A DNA stretch of 34,842 nt from Tannerellaceae bacterium (GCA_031270665.1 JAISXD010000082.1:1-34842); one strand, 5' to 3'. Positions 23,991 through 32,801 are shown, numbered from the stretch's first letter. Notes: generated by a model from the letters alone, not told the origin. Translations and numbers: made by a program.

Positions 23991-24005
23991 TTTTTATTGT
24001 ATTTC

Positions 24006-24824
24006 TTATTTAGAATCCAATACGATATCGTAAAACTTATTAAAAGAGTCTATATAATCATCCGGAGATTGATAAGGCAGGAAGGGTTTCCCGTTCATGC
24101 CTGAAATATAAGAAGTTATTTCCGGGTTAACAATTTCACTGCCCTGTATAACGCCATCCGCGAAATCGATTGCCAATTTCGTCAGGGAAACAAAACTTGT
24201 ATCATTCGTTAATAGTGCCACATCCTCATCGGTAGCTCCATCCATCTTCAGTTTGCCGGCAAAATCTTTCCGCAGAGGCGTTTTAAAGCCATCATCATAA
24301 ACAGAATAAACAATCTTTGCATTCTTCAAACAGGGATCATCGACATACATACGTTTGATATAAAGGGCCGTTAAAGCCGACATCCATCCATGGCAATGAA
24401 TCAGATCCGGCATCCAGCGGAGTTTTTTAATCGTCTCCAGTACTCCGCGTACATAAAAGATAGAACGTTCATCATTATCTTCATATTCCTTCCCCCCTGC
24501 ATCGCATACAAGAGACTTTCGCTGAAAAAAATCTTCATTATCAATAAAATACACCTGCATCCTGGCAGATTGTATAGAAGCAACTTTTATTATCAATGGA
24601 TGATCCGTATCGTCGATAATCAAATTCATTCCAGACAAACGAATCACCTCGTGTAACTGGTTGCGCCTTTCGTTAATGTTTCCAAATTTAGGCATGAATG
24701 TCCTGATTTCACGTCCACACTCCTGTGTACCTTGAGGCAAATTCCTGCCTATGATAGCTATTTCTGATTCCGGTAGATAAGGGGTTATTTCTTGAGTGAT
24801 AAACAAAATTCTCTTTGCATCCAT
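24006..24824 (-). CDS. Short glycogen/starch-synthase-like protein (GT5 N-terminal half only)
   Basis: A 272-residue protein resembling the N-terminal Rossmann half of GT5 glycogen synthases: KRILFITQEITPYLPES at the start, CGREIRTFMPKFGNINERRN near 42-60, and PDLIHCHGWMSALTALYIK near 140-160, the glycogen-synthase HGWM motif. The K-x-GG-L-AD ADP-glucose loop is absent (ESEIAIIGRNLP instead), and the C-terminal catalytic half is missing by family standards. This short form is typical of Bacteroidales, so it is not a local truncation. Whether it is active is open. The start MDAKR at 24824 is chosen because the upstream extension crosses the likely promoter. Confidence 0.8.
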   Translation of the reverse strand: MDAKRILFITQEITPYLPESEIAIIGRNLPQGTQECGREIRTFMPKFGNINERRNQLHEVIRLSGMNLIIDDTDHPLIIKVASIQSARMQVYFIDNEDFFQRKSLVCDAGGKEYEDNDERSIFYVRGVLETIKKLRWMPDLIHCHGWMSALTALYIKRMYVDDPCLKNAKIVYSVYDDGFKTPLRKDFAGKLKMDGATDEDVALLTNDTSFVSLTKLAIDFADGVIQGSEIVNPEITSYISGMNGKPFLPYQSPDDYIDSFNKFYDIVLDSK

Positions 24825-24852
24825 TCTAATAAAATTGTTTTTTAAGATGGCA

Positions 24853-24860
24853 CAAAGATA
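24853..24860 (-). promoter_or_regulatory. -7 promoter element of the GT5-like/DUF4270 operon
   Basis: Reversed, this reads TATCTTTG, a perfect TAnnTTTG, 29 nt before the ATG at 24824. The remaining sequence up to 25022 shows nothing else I can name. Confidence 0.5.
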
Positions 24861-25021
24861 ACACTTTTTTGAGGGAAAACCGTTATAAAAATTCAAAATA
24901 AGCCCTAACACCGTATTATTCAGTCTTTCCTCCTTATTCCCATCTTTTTGTTTCTTCCGATATGAGAAAGTAACGGCGCCTCCATATGAAATTATTGTCT
25001 GGCTTACTCTATTTTCTACCA

Positions 25022-25100
25022 ATCACCACTGTGACCGGACGATTTCACAATTGTGACAGGATCCGGTCACAGTGGTGACTGGTTCCTGTCACAGGTGTGA
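25022..25100. repeat. 22-bp-periodic array of dyad units (TGTGAC-nGGA-based)
   Basis: Three consecutive 22-bp units start at 25030, 25052 and 25074, each a 20-bp near-palindrome of the form TGTGAC-n-GGATCC-n-GTCACA plus a 2-bp spacer; the middle unit is the most symmetric. Half-sites continue on both sides (TCACC before, TGTGA after). The same bases give a 17-bp perfect inverted repeat (25023-25039 with 25062-25078), interleaved with a 10-bp one (25052-25061 with 25084-25093). The 22-bp period is two turns of DNA, so all dyads face the same way. It lies between divergent operons, 180 nt from panC. Its role is unknown; a multimeric protein-binding site is the simplest reading. Confidence 0.85.
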
Positions 25101-25279
25101 ATGATGAAAAGGAATTCGACGAATATTCGAAAGGATCGTAGACAAAACAACTAATTATTATTATCCGCAAAATACTGTAATCTGCATAATCTGTAATGTG
25201 GAAATAATAAATTTCCTCTTTACTTTCATAAACGATAATTATTTCTTTGCTTTGTGCTCGTTTTTAAATACGGTTTACA

Positions 25280-26134
25280 ATGAAAATAATTTTCAGTATC
25301 TGCGAATTGAAAAATTGCCTTTCCGAAGAAAGGCGAAAAAACAAGACAATCGGGCTCGTTCCTACCATGGGCGCTTTGCACGATGGCCATATTAGTCTGG
25401 TAAAACGCTGTGTAGAAGAGAATGACATATGCGTGGTGAGCCTGTTTGTAAATCCAACGCAATTTAACAATAAACAGGATCTCGCCACCTACCCACGTAC
25501 ACCGGAAAATGATTACGCATTACTTGAAGCAGCCCGGTGCGACTACGTATTTGCCCCGGCAGAAAAAGAAATATATCCCGAACCGGACACACGGATATTC
25601 AATCTGGGACCGGTAGCGGAGGTAATGGAAGGGGTGCACCGCCCGGGACACTTCAACGGCGTGGCGCAAATAGTAAGCAAGCTGTTCTATATCGTAGAGC
25701 CGGGCAAAGCTTATTTTGGCGAAAAAGACTTTCAGCAAATAGCTGTGATCCGGGTGATGGCGAAAGAATTAAACCTGCCGGTGGAAATTGTTTCCTGCCC
25801 TATCCTGCGCGAAGCCAGCGGGCTTGCGATGAGCAGCCGGAATATGCGCCTGACTCCCGGACAACATCAAAAAGCGCCTTTAATAGCCCGTACATTGAAA
25901 GAAAGTACTACCTTTGTACCCGGAAAAAAAGTGCAAGAAGTAATAGATTACGTGATGAATACCATCAACAATGAACCGGTATTACAGGTAGAATATTTCG
26001 ATATTGTAAACAGAAATACATTACAATCTGTTAAAAACTGGGAAGAAACGGCTGATCCGGTAGGTTGTATAGCCGTCTTTTGTGGTGAAACCAGGTTGAT
26101 AGATAACATAACGTACAAAAACAAATTGTCTTAA
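25280..26134 (+). CDS. panC: Pantothenate synthetase
   Basis: A 284-residue cytoplasmic ligase that joins pantoate and beta-alanine with [14 protein letters not shown] (about 27-37) holds the HxGH nucleotide-binding motif; [28 protein letters not shown] and the KMSKS-equivalent MSSRN (about 190) are all in place. It is the first gene of panC-panD-MATE, 9 nt ahead of panD. The 179 nt between the dyad array and the ATG hold a possible promoter, TTTG with TACGGTTT 19 nt later, close to the start. Confidence 0.95.
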   Translation: MKIIFSICELKNCLSEERRKNKTIGLVPTMGALHDGHISLVKRCVEENDICVVSLFVNPTQFNNKQDLATYPRTPENDYALLEAARCDYVFAPAEKEIYPEPDTRIFNLGPVAEVMEGVHRPGHFNGVAQIVSKLFYIVEPGKAYFGEKDFQQIAVIRVMAKELNLPVEIVSCPILREASGLAMSSRNMRLTPGQHQKAPLIARTLKESTTFVPGKKVQEVIDYVMNTINNEPVLQVEYFDIVNRNTLQSVKNWEETADPVGCIAVFCGETRLIDNITYKNKLS

Positions 26135-26143
26135 CACAATCAT

Positions 26144-26494
26144 ATGTTTATCGAAATTGTTAAGTCGAAAATCCATCGGGTCACAGTAACCGAAGCAAAC
26201 TTGAATTACATCGGTAGTATTACGATTGATGAGGATTTATTAGACGCCGCCAATATGATTCCCAATGAAAAGGTTGCCATTGTAAATAACAACAACGGAG
26301 AACGGTTTGAAACATATATAATAAAAGGAGAACGCGGCTCGGGCGTTGTCTGTCTCAACGGAGCGGCAGCCAGGAAAGTGCAACCCGGCGACATTATTAT
26401 TATCATGTCATTTGCCCTTATGGATTTCGAAGAAGCCAAGTCTTTTACGCCAACCATTATTTTCCCCGATACGGCAACAAACAGACTGATATAA
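26144..26494 (+). CDS. panD: Aspartate 1-decarboxylase (pyruvoyl enzyme)
   Basis: A 116-residue proenzyme that decarboxylates aspartate to beta-alanine, the co-substrate of PanC. The self-cleavage site is Gly-Ser in [10 protein letters not shown] (Gly 24, Ser 25), which yields the pyruvoyl group. [15 protein letters not shown] and [34 protein letters not shown] follow the family pattern. It directly follows panC, and its stop is 9 nt before the MATE gene. Confidence 0.95.
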   Translation: MFIEIVKSKIHRVTVTEANLNYIGSITIDEDLLDAANMIPNEKVAIVNNNNGERFETYIIKGERGSGVVCLNGAAARKVQPGDIIIIMSFALMDFEEAKSFTPTIIFPDTATNRLI

Positions 26495-26503
26495 ACCGGT
26501 AGC

Positions 26504-27826
26504 ATGTATACCAACAAACAAATACGGAATGTAAGCTATCCCATATTCCTCAGCCTGCTGGCGCAAAATATAATTAATGTAACCGATACGGCCTTCCTCG
26601 GGAGGGTGGGAGAAGTAGAATTGGGCGCCTCGGCATTGGGCGGCTTATTTTATATCTGCTGCTTTACGATTGCTTTTGGCTTCAGCACAGGTTCACAAAT
26701 TATGATAGCCCGGAGAAATGGCGGGGAAGAATACAAGCAAGTAGGCCCGGTGATGATACAGGGCGTATGCTTTCTAATCGTCCTGGCCGTGCTATTATTT
26801 GCCTTGACCCGTTTCTTTTCAACGGATATCATGCATGTGCTTATCTCGTCGGATACCATCATGAATGCGGCGGCCGACTTTTTGAATCTCCGCGTATTCG
26901 GTTTCTTTTTCTCTTTCGCAAATGTCATGTTCAGAGCGTTCTTTGTAGGGATAACCCGAACCAAAGTACTTACGCTCAACGCTATATTAATGGCTGTTAC
27001 GAATATTATCTTAGACTATCTGTTAATATTCGGGCATGGCGGATTCCCGGAAATGGGGCTCGAAGGGGCGGCTATTGCTTCTGTTGCGGCAGAAGCGGTA
27101 TCTATCCTCTTTTTCGTTGTATACACACGCTTTACGGTAGACATACGGAAATACGGGCTTAATCAATTCGGAGGTTTCGACTTTAAACTTTTAAAACGCA
27201 TCCTGAATATCTCTGTCTTCACCATGATGCAATACTTCATATCCATGAGTACATTCCTGCTGTTCTTTATCGCCGTAGAACGTATCGGGCAGCACGAACT
27301 GGCAATCGCTAATATTATCCGCAGTATTTACATCATTTTGTTCATCCCTGTCAATTCGTTGGCTACGGCAACCAGTTCGTTCGTCAGCAACGCAATCGGC
27401 GCCGGGCAGACCAACCAGGTAATTCCTGTTATCCGGAAAATCTCCGGTATATCGTTCTTCATCATGGCCCTTTGCGCCCTTATTATTTGCTTGATACCCC
27501 ACTATGTAATATCTATTTATACAAACGACCCCACGCTCATCGCAGGCTCTATAGCCTCCGTATATGTTATTGCCGGGGCAATGCTGATATGCGCCGTGGG
27601 GAATATTGTGTTCAACGGCGTGTCGGGAACAGGTAATACACGATCGGCCCTCTTGATAGAAGTTATTATTTTATTTTTTTATACAATTTATATTATTGTC
27701 ATCGGAATGTATCTGAAGATGCCGGTACATATCTGCTTTACTTCCGAAATAATCTACTATGGAGGGCTATTAACTCTCAGTGCCTTCTATCTAAAAAAAG
27801 GCAATTGGCAAAACAAACGTATCTAA
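26504..27826 (+). CDS. MATE family efflux transporter
   Basis: A 440-residue inner-membrane protein with about 12 hydrophobic segments in the MATE arrangement. The first segment ends NVTDTAFLGRVGEVELGA, and the family pattern SVAAEAVSILFF and GVSGTGNTRSALLIEV appear at the expected places. It probably exports cationic drugs or small metabolites using a Na+ or H+ gradient; the substrate is unknown. Position after panCD by 9 nt suggests co-transcription, but no functional link with pantothenate is known to me. Confidence 0.9.
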   Translation: MYTNKQIRNVSYPIFLSLLAQNIINVTDTAFLGRVGEVELGASALGGLFYICCFTIAFGFSTGSQIMIARRNGGEEYKQVGPVMIQGVCFLIVLAVLLFALTRFFSTDIMHVLISSDTIMNAAADFLNLRVFGFFFSFANVMFRAFFVGITRTKVLTLNAILMAVTNIILDYLLIFGHGGFPEMGLEGAAIASVAAEAVSILFFVVYTRFTVDIRKYGLNQFGGFDFKLLKRILNISVFTMMQYFISMSTFLLFFIAVERIGQHELAIANIIRSIYIILFIPVNSLATATSSFVSNAIGAGQTNQVIPVIRKISGISFFIMALCALIICLIPHYVISIYTNDPTLIAGSIASVYVIAGAMLICAVGNIVFNGVSGTGNTRSALLIEVIILFFYTIYIIVIGMYLKMPVHICFTSEIIYYGGLLTLSAFYLKKGNWQNKRI

Positions 27827-27850
27827 ATGCAAAAATATTTGAATTTTATA

Positions 27851-27881
27851 GTTGACAATTAAAAAAAAATGCACATATTTG
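27851..27881 (+). promoter_or_regulatory. Promoter of the DUF3276 gene
   Basis: GTTG (27851-27854), 19 nt, then CATATTTG (27874-27881): Bacteroidetes spacing with one mismatch in each element. The expected start site lies about 30 nt before the ATG. Confidence 0.55.
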
Positions 27882-27918
27882 GGGAAAAGTTAAGATAAAA
27901 GCGTGGGGTGTTTAACAA

Positions 27919-28245
27919 ATGTCAACTGCCATGGAAGAATCAATGAAGAAGACACAAGGTGAAAGTGGGGATAAAGAGATTCTATACTCAAAAGCTATAA
28001 AAGCAGGAAAACGGATTTATTATCTGGATGTGAAAAAGAATCAGAAAGAAGACTTATTTCTGGCCATAACGGAAAGTAAGAAAATTCAGTCGAAAGATGG
28101 CTCTCCTTTATCATTTGAGAAACATAAAATATTTCTTTACAAGGAAGATTTTGATAAATTTGTAGAAGGCATACAGGATATTATAAGGTATATCCGAAAA
28201 CAAAATGAAGCGACTGCCGGAGAGGCGCAGACGAAAAAAGGCTGA
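27919..28245 (+). CDS. DUF3276 family (PUR-domain) nucleic-acid-binding protein
   Basis: A 108-residue protein with the PUR-alpha-like domain of DUF3276: ILYSKAIKAGKRIYYLDVKKN, EDLFLAITESKK and KHKIFLYKEDFDKFVEGI (from about 22 to 92), each split by short loops. Related PUR-domain proteins bind single-stranded DNA or RNA, so a role in nucleic-acid binding is likely. In-frame ATGs at 27931 and 27943 could also serve as starts; 27919 is kept because of promoter distance. Its stop codon is inside the terminator stem. Confidence 0.85.
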   Translation: MSTAMEESMKKTQGESGDKEILYSKAIKAGKRIYYLDVKKNQKEDLFLAITESKKIQSKDGSPLSFEKHKIFLYKEDFDKFVEGIQDIIRYIRKQNEATAGEAQTKKG

Positions 28246-28274
28246 CTTTGTTATAAAAGCCAGCCTTTTTTTAA
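28236..28274. terminator. Bidirectional terminator between DUF3276 and ferredoxin genes
   Basis: A stem AAAGGCTG (28237-28244) with CAGCCTTT (28261-28268), extended inside by CTTT/AAAG, is followed by T7 and preceded by A6. It overlaps the DUF3276 stop and lies 14 nt from the ferredoxin stop on the other strand. Confidence 0.8.
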
Positions 28275-28287
28275 AAGTACATCTGTA

Positions 28288-28455
28288 TCATGCCGGGTGA
28301 ATTGCTTCTGTCGGACAAGCATCTGCGCATGTTCCACAATCCGTACAAGCCTCCGGGTCTATAGCATATATATCACCTTCTGAAATTGCCCCAACCGGGC
28401 ATTCGTCAATACAAGTACCACATGCGATACAATCTTCGCTAATTACGTAAGCCAT
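28288..28455 (-). CDS. 2[4Fe-4S] ferredoxin
   Basis: A complete 55-residue protein with two classical clusters: CIACGTCIDECPVG (from residue 9) and CTDCGTCADACPTEA (from residue 37), each CxxCxxCxxxCP. It is a small, acidic, cytoplasmic electron carrier of the clostridial type, used in Bacteroidales with pyruvate:ferredoxin oxidoreductase and similar enzymes. It is transcribed alone from the minus strand and converges on the DUF3276 gene. The 120 nt upstream are AT-rich and hold its promoter; no perfect -7 match stands out. Confidence 0.95.
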   Translation of the reverse strand: MAYVISEDCIACGTCIDECPVGAISEGDIYAIDPEACTDCGTCADACPTEAIHPA

Positions 28456-28577
28456 CTTATTAAACGTTTAAATTCAATTATTAAAAAAAACTATTAGTGG
28501 GTACAAAAATATAGTTTTCTTTGAAGTAAAAAAAACATATCTCCCTTTATTTCATAATAACCAATTTCTGCAATAAA

Positions 28578-29321
28578 TTGTTTGAATCCGCGTTATTACA
28601 CAAAAATAAATTGCAATTGAGACGTCTATTAGTATCATTCTATCTGCTCTGCCTTTTAACAAGCAGCGCTATGGCGCAGATTGAAAAACTTAAGAATCAG
28701 CCATATGCCGATATGAAATTATTTCATCTCGGATTTCATGTCGGGCTTCATACACAAGATTTGATTCTTACGAATACAGGCGCGGTTACTGCCGACGGTG
28801 AAACATGGTTTGCCGAAATCCCTATTTACTCGCCGGGGTTTAGTGTGGGAATAATAGGCGATATGTTTATGAATCCTTATTTTAATCTCCGTTTTATTCC
28901 AAGCATTCATTTTGGAGATAGAAAAATTGTATTTCGCGAATATGAGTCGGGAGAAGAATACACGGCCACAGTCCGCTCAAATTACCTGACATTCCCTTTG
29001 GAAGTAAAATACAGCTCTTTCCGTTTGAACAATTACCGCCCGTATCTGACTGCCGGCGTTTACGGCGCATTGGATTTAGGGCGTAAAAAAGGGGAATCAA
29101 TCCTTCTGAAAGGAAGGGACTATGGAATCACGCTGGGCGTAGGATGCGACATTTACCTGCCTTATTTTAAGCTCTGTCCCGAACTTAAATTCCACTTTGG
29201 ATTAAGTAATTTACTGGTAACAAACCGGACGGATTTAACACAGCCCGAATTGGGTATTTATACGGATGCTCTGTCTAAAGCAACTTCCCGCATGCTTATA
29301 CTGACCTTTAACTTCGAATAG
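28578..29321 (+). CDS. PorT-like outer-membrane beta-barrel protein
   Basis: A protein of about 235-247 residues with a signal peptide (RRLLVSFYLLCLLTSSAMAQ) and an eight-stranded type barrel: HLGFHVGLHTQDL, FNLRFIPSIHFG, YLTFPLEVKYSS, YRPYLTAGVYG, ending LTFNFE. This is the pattern of PorT, conserved in Bacteroidetes even where the type IX secretion system is absent. No ATG fits: TTG at 28578, 28611 or 28617 are the candidates, and 28611 or 28617 would give a normal signal peptide. Its last 14 nt overlap the converging cdsA. Confidence 0.78.
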   Translation: MFESALLHKNKLQLRRLLVSFYLLCLLTSSAMAQIEKLKNQPYADMKLFHLGFHVGLHTQDLILTNTGAVTADGETWFAEIPIYSPGFSVGIIGDMFMNPYFNLRFIPSIHFGDRKIVFREYESGEEYTATVRSNYLTFPLEVKYSSFRLNNYRPYLTAGVYGALDLGRKKGESILLKGRDYGITLGVGCDIYLPYFKLCPELKFHFGLSNLLVTNRTDLTQPELGIYTDALSKATSRMLILTFNFE

Positions 29322-30141
29322 AAAGTTCTATATAAATATACATCGCCGGTATAGCCATAAGGATACTGTCGAGGCGGTCTAACATCCCTCCATGCCCGGG
29401 AATTATAGTACCGGAGTCTTTAATAGCAAGCGTCCGCTTTAATAACGACTCGGTCAAATCGCCCCACGTAGCAAAAAGAACGACAATAACCGATAACCCC
29501 AACCAATTATACCAACTTAAACCGGGTACATAATACGCGAACAATTGAGAGGAAAGCAAAACGATAATGAGCCCGCCCAAAAAACCTTCCCAAGACTTTT
29601 TAGGAGATATCCGTTCAAAAAGACGGTGTTTACCAATCGTAGAACCCACCAGATAGGCGCCGGTATCATTTAACCAAACAAACACAAATAGCGTTAATCC
29701 AAATAAGGGCGTAAATACACCCCCGCCTGAATCAGCCGGGGTAAACAGGATAAAATTCAACAGAGAAAACGAACCGGCGCAATAAACCTGCCCTAATAAA
29801 GTATAAGCCAGATTGTTGACAGGATTGGACGCTTTGCGGTATAATCCGGCAATAAACAGATACATTAAAAAAAGGAGGTAAGGGAGAAATATCTCCTTCC
29901 CCGACAGTTCGTTTACATAAGCAAACGTTGAAAAGAAAAGATAAACGCCTCCCAACATACTGATCAAACGTTCCGGCAAAGCGTTCTTAGACTGATTTAA
30001 AAGCCCGGAAAACTCCCATACGGTAAGCGCTACAATCAAAGAAAAAACGAGTAGAAACAAGTAAGGGTGTATACATAGCCCGCTTACAATAATTGCAACG
30101 AATATTGCTCCGGATAAGGCCCTTATGACTAAGTTCTTCAA
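29308..30141 (-). CDS. cdsA: Phosphatidate cytidylyltransferase (CDP-diacylglycerol synthase)
   Basis: A 277-residue inner-membrane enzyme that makes CDP-diacylglycerol from CTP and phosphatidate for phospholipid synthesis. About eight membrane segments are visible, and the C-terminal signature LKRTLAIKDSGTIIPGHGG-MLDRLDS (around 235-262) is complete; SPKKSWEGFLGG is the other conserved loop. It follows ftsH by 20 nt as third gene of the rsfS-ftsH-cdsA operon, an order usual in Bacteroidales. Its end overlaps the converging PorT-like gene. Confidence 0.95.
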   Translation of the reverse strand: MKNLVIRALSGAIFVAIIVSGLCIHPYLFLLVFSLIVALTVWEFSGLLNQSKNALPERLISMLGGVYLFFSTFAYVNELSGKEIFLPYLLFLMYLFIAGLYRKASNPVNNLAYTLLGQVYCAGSFSLLNFILFTPADSGGGVFTPLFGLTLFVFVWLNDTGAYLVGSTIGKHRLFERISPKKSWEGFLGGLIIVLLSSQLFAYYVPGLSWYNWLGLSVIVVLFATWGDLTESLLKRTLAIKDSGTIIPGHGGMLDRLDSILMAIPAMYIYIELSIRS

Positions 30142-30161
30142 GATTATGTGTTTTTTAAGGG

Positions 30162-32162
30162 TTAGTTTGCTTCTTCAGTTAATTGATTCGCTTGCTTTTC
30201 TTTTTCTTCTTTCTCTTTTTCCTGTTGCTCTTTTTCCTGTTGCTCTAATATTTCTTCCGAGCGGGAGCCCCATGCACGTTTGCCAAATATGTCTTCCACA
30301 TCTTCTGCATAGATTACTTCGCGCTCTAACAATACTTTTGCTAACTTATTGTGCCCTTCGGCGTATTCAGACAAAATCTGTTTGGCGCGGGTATACTGTT
30401 CATTAACGATACGCTGTACCTCATGGTCTATCAACTTGGCCGTTTCTTCGCTATAGGGTTTGGTAAATCCCCAATCCTGGCCGGATGAATCATAATAATT
30501 CAAGTTCGGTAATTTATCGCTCATCCCGAAATAAACCACCATCGCATATGCCTGCTTGGTTACACGTTCCAAATCATTGGAAGCGCCGGTGGAAATTTTA
30601 CCCAAGAACAATTCTTCCGCAGCGCGCCCTCCCAGTGTAGCGCACATTTCATCCAGCAATTGGTCGCGCGTGGTGATTTGGCGCTCTTCCGGTAAATACC
30701 AGGCAGCACCCAACGCTTTTCCCCGCGGGACAATCGTTACCTTTACCAATGGATTGGCATGTTCAAGCAACCAACTCAGCGTGGCATGACCCGCCTCATG
30801 ATTGGCAATGCTGTTACGCTCGCTGGCTGTTGTTATCTTTGTCCGTTTTTCCAAACCGCCGACAATACGGTCTACAGCGCTCATAAAATCTTCTTTCTGA
30901 ACAAATTTCTTTTCATTACGGGCAGCTATCAACGCAGCTTCATTACAAACATTAGCAATATCAGCGCCCGAGAAACCGGGCGTTTGACGGGCAAGGAACT
31001 CCGTATCCACACTATTGTCTATCTTAATCGGGCGCAAATGTACTCCGAATATCTCTTTCCGTTCGTTCAAATCCGGCAATTCCACATGTATCTGGCGGTC
31101 GAAACGCCCGGCACGAAGCAAGGCTTTATCCAGCACATCGGCTCTATTGGTAGCCGCCAAAATAATGACGCCGCTGTTGGAACCAAAACCGTCCATCTCC
31201 GTAAGCAATTGATTCAAGGTATTTTCCCGTTCATCATTGCTGTTCATGTTTACATTTTTGCCACGGGCGCGCCCCACGGCGTCTATTTCGTCAATAAAAA
31301 CAATACAGGGAGCCTTTTCTTTTGCCTGCCGGAATAAGTCGCGCACACGTGAAGCCCCTACCCCGACAAACATTTCTACAAAATCAGATCCCGATAAAGA
31401 GAAAAAGGGTACATCCGCTTCGCCGGCAACCGCTTTTGCCAATAAGGTTTTGCCTGTCCCCGGAGGGCCAACCAATAAAGCGCCTTTCGGTATCTTTCCC
31501 CCTAATTCCGTATACCTGGCGGGGTCTTTCAAAAAAGAAACGATCTCTTCTACTTCTTGCTTCGCTTCGGATAAACCGGCTACATCTTTAAATGTAACCT
31601 TCTTATCGCTATCCTTATCAAATAACCGGGCTTTCGATTTTCCCACACTAAATACATTACCACCTCCACCGGCAGCGCCTCCCGACATCTTACGCATCAG
31701 GAATATCATAAGAATAATAAAAAAGGCAAAGGGAGCCAATGAAAGCAGAAAGTTCCAAACCGTGTCGTCTCCTTCTTCAAAGCTAACCTGCGTAGTAATA
31801 TGATTTTCAGCTACCGCTTTATCATAAAAATCCGAGAATTTATCGGCAGACGGGATTCTCACAATAATTGTTGGAGAGTCGCCCATTTTGGCGCTGTCTT
31901 CTCTAAATACCAAACCCCTTTTTCCGGCTCTGACAGTAGCCTCCAATGTATTCTTTTTATTATAAATAGTCATTTTGTCGAACACATTGTCTTGAGCCAA
32001 CTGTTGAAACTCAGTCCATCCCAATTCTTTTGTCGACGATGAACCACCTGTTAAATAAAGGGCAATCAGCATCACAATAATCAGCCCATACATCCAATAA
32101 ATATTGAATTTGAACATCTTATTCGTTGATTTTTCGTTCTTAGGGAATTTATTATTAGACAT
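30162..32162 (-). CDS. ftsH: ATP-dependent zinc metalloprotease FtsH
   Basis: A 666-residue membrane-anchored AAA+ protease that degrades misfolded membrane proteins and regulatory proteins. Two membrane segments (about 20-40 and 138-158) flank a periplasmic domain. The AAA module has Walker A GPPGTGKT (about 232), Walker [14 protein letters not shown], and the pore motif FVG. The zinc site is HEAGH (about 455), with a downstream Asp in the NDLERVTK region. The C-terminus is a Gln/Glu/Lys-rich coiled tail with a tandem repeat. It starts 14 nt after rsfS. Confidence 0.97.
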   Translation of the reverse strand: MSNNKFPKNEKSTNKMFKFNIYWMYGLIIVMLIALYLTGGSSSTKELGWTEFQQLAQDNVFDKMTIYNKKNTLEATVRAGKRGLVFREDSAKMGDSPTIIVRIPSADKFSDFYDKAVAENHITTQVSFEEGDDTVWNFLLSLAPFAFFIILMIFLMRKMSGGAAGGGGNVFSVGKSKARLFDKDSDKKVTFKDVAGLSEAKQEVEEIVSFLKDPARYTELGGKIPKGALLVGPPGTGKTLLAKAVAGEADVPFFSLSGSDFVEMFVGVGASRVRDLFRQAKEKAPCIVFIDEIDAVGRARGKNVNMNSNDERENTLNQLLTEMDGFGSNSGVIILAATNRADVLDKALLRAGRFDRQIHVELPDLNERKEIFGVHLRPIKIDNSVDTEFLARQTPGFSGADIANVCNEAALIAARNEKKFVQKEDFMSAVDRIVGGLEKRTKITTASERNSIANHEAGHATLSWLLEHANPLVKVTIVPRGKALGAAWYLPEERQITTRDQLLDEMCATLGGRAAEELFLGKISTGASNDLERVTKQAYAMVVYFGMSDKLPNLNYYDSSGQDWGFTKPYSEETAKLIDHEVQRIVNEQYTRAKQILSEYAEGHNKLAKVLLEREVIYAEDVEDIFGKRAWGSRSEEILEQQEKEQQEKEKEEKEKQANQLTEEAN
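30215..30244 (-). repeat. ftsH: 15-bp tandem duplication in the ftsH tail
   Basis: Two perfect copies of CTTTTTCCTGTTGCT (plus-strand reading) encode a repeated EQQEK unit in the acidic/basic C-terminal tail. Being in frame, copy-number change would lengthen or shorten the tail without breaking the gene. Confidence 0.85.
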
Positions 32163-32176
32163 ATCTATTTCTTTTT

Positions 32177-32536
32177 TTAATCAATATCCCGGATTATGTT
32201 TACTTTTGAATCAGCCCAGAGATTTTCCAGACTATAAAACTGACGCTGTTCCGGCAAAAAAATATGTACAAGAACTGTGCCATAATCCATTCCTATCCAA
32301 TGAGCATGCTGGTACCCATCTACAGAAAGAGGTTTCTCCTGTGATTCTTTCCGGGCAAAATCCCATACGGAGTCGGAAAGAGCAGATACTTGTGTAGGTG
32401 TATTTCCTTCTCCTATCACCATATATTCACAAATAGCTCCCGAAATTTTGGTTAAGTCTACAGTTACAATCTTTTTGCCTTTCTTCTCCTGGAGGCCTTT
32501 GATAATTGATTCTACTAACTCTTTTGTTTGATTCAT
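32177..32536 (-). CDS. rsfS: Ribosomal silencing factor RsfS (YbeB/Iojap)
   Basis: A 119-residue RsfS, which binds ribosomal protein uL14 and blocks subunit joining when nutrients are scarce. The fold markers are KKIVTVDLTKISGAICEYMVI (about 20-40), SVDGYQHAHWIGMDYGTVLVHIF split over residues 75-98, and FYSLENLWAD near the C-terminus. It heads the rsfS-ftsH-cdsA operon. The likely -7 element is 33 nt upstream. Confidence 0.93.
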   Translation of the reverse strand: MNQTKELVESIIKGLQEKKGKKIVTVDLTKISGAICEYMVIGEGNTPTQVSALSDSVWDFARKESQEKPLSVDGYQHAHWIGMDYGTVLVHIFLPEQRQFYSLENLWADSKVNIIRDID

Positions 32537-32568
32537 GCACTAACTATTGAAAATCTTTTTCGAGGGAA

Positions 32569-32576
32569 CAAATATA
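32569..32576 (-). promoter_or_regulatory. -7 promoter element of rsfS-ftsH-cdsA
   Basis: Reversed, the bases read TATATTTG, a perfect TAnnTTTG, 33 nt before the rsfS ATG. No exact TTTG lies 19-21 nt upstream. Confidence 0.55.
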
Positions 32577-32635
32577 ATTCTTAAATTTGGTATGCTAATG
32601 ATATAACCTCAATAAATAAATATTTGTTTCAAAAA

Positions 32636-32666
32636 TTTGCTCCAAACAAAAAACCCTCTATCTTTG
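32636..32666 (+). promoter_or_regulatory. Consensus Bacteroidetes promoter of tRNA-Gln
   Basis: TTTG (32636-32639), 19 nt, then TATCTTTG (32659-32666): an exact match to the TTTG-N19-TAnnTTTG consensus. The predicted start, near 32673, is a few bases ahead of the tRNA 5' end. Confidence 0.88.
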
Positions 32667-32678
32667 CACCACCAAAAT

Positions 32679-32749
32679 TGTTCTATGGTGTAATGGCAGC
32701 ACAACAGATTCTGGTCCTGTTTGTCTAGGTTCGAATCCTAGTAGAACAA
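32679..32749 (+). tRNA. tRNA-Gln, anticodon CTG
   Basis: A 71-nt cloverleaf: acceptor TGTTCTA with TAGAACA, D stem GTGT with GCAC (one G-U), anticodon loop TTCTGGT with CTG at 32711-32713, and T arm CTAGG-TTCGAAT-CCTAG. CCA is not encoded. The last anticodon-stem pair is A-C instead of Watson-Crick. It reads CAG codons and has its own consensus promoter. Confidence 0.93.
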
Positions 32750-32801
32750 CATTCTTTTCGTCATATTATTTTTCTTTGTCAAAACGCTAACTAATATTAT
32801 C

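Noticed and set aside
24825-25022. N-terminal extension of the GT5-like protein
   Set aside because: It would contain the likely -7 promoter element and has no resemblance to GT5 proteins.
25022-25100. CRISPR array
   Set aside because: The units are directly adjacent with 2-bp gaps, have no unique spacers, and no cas gene is in the window.
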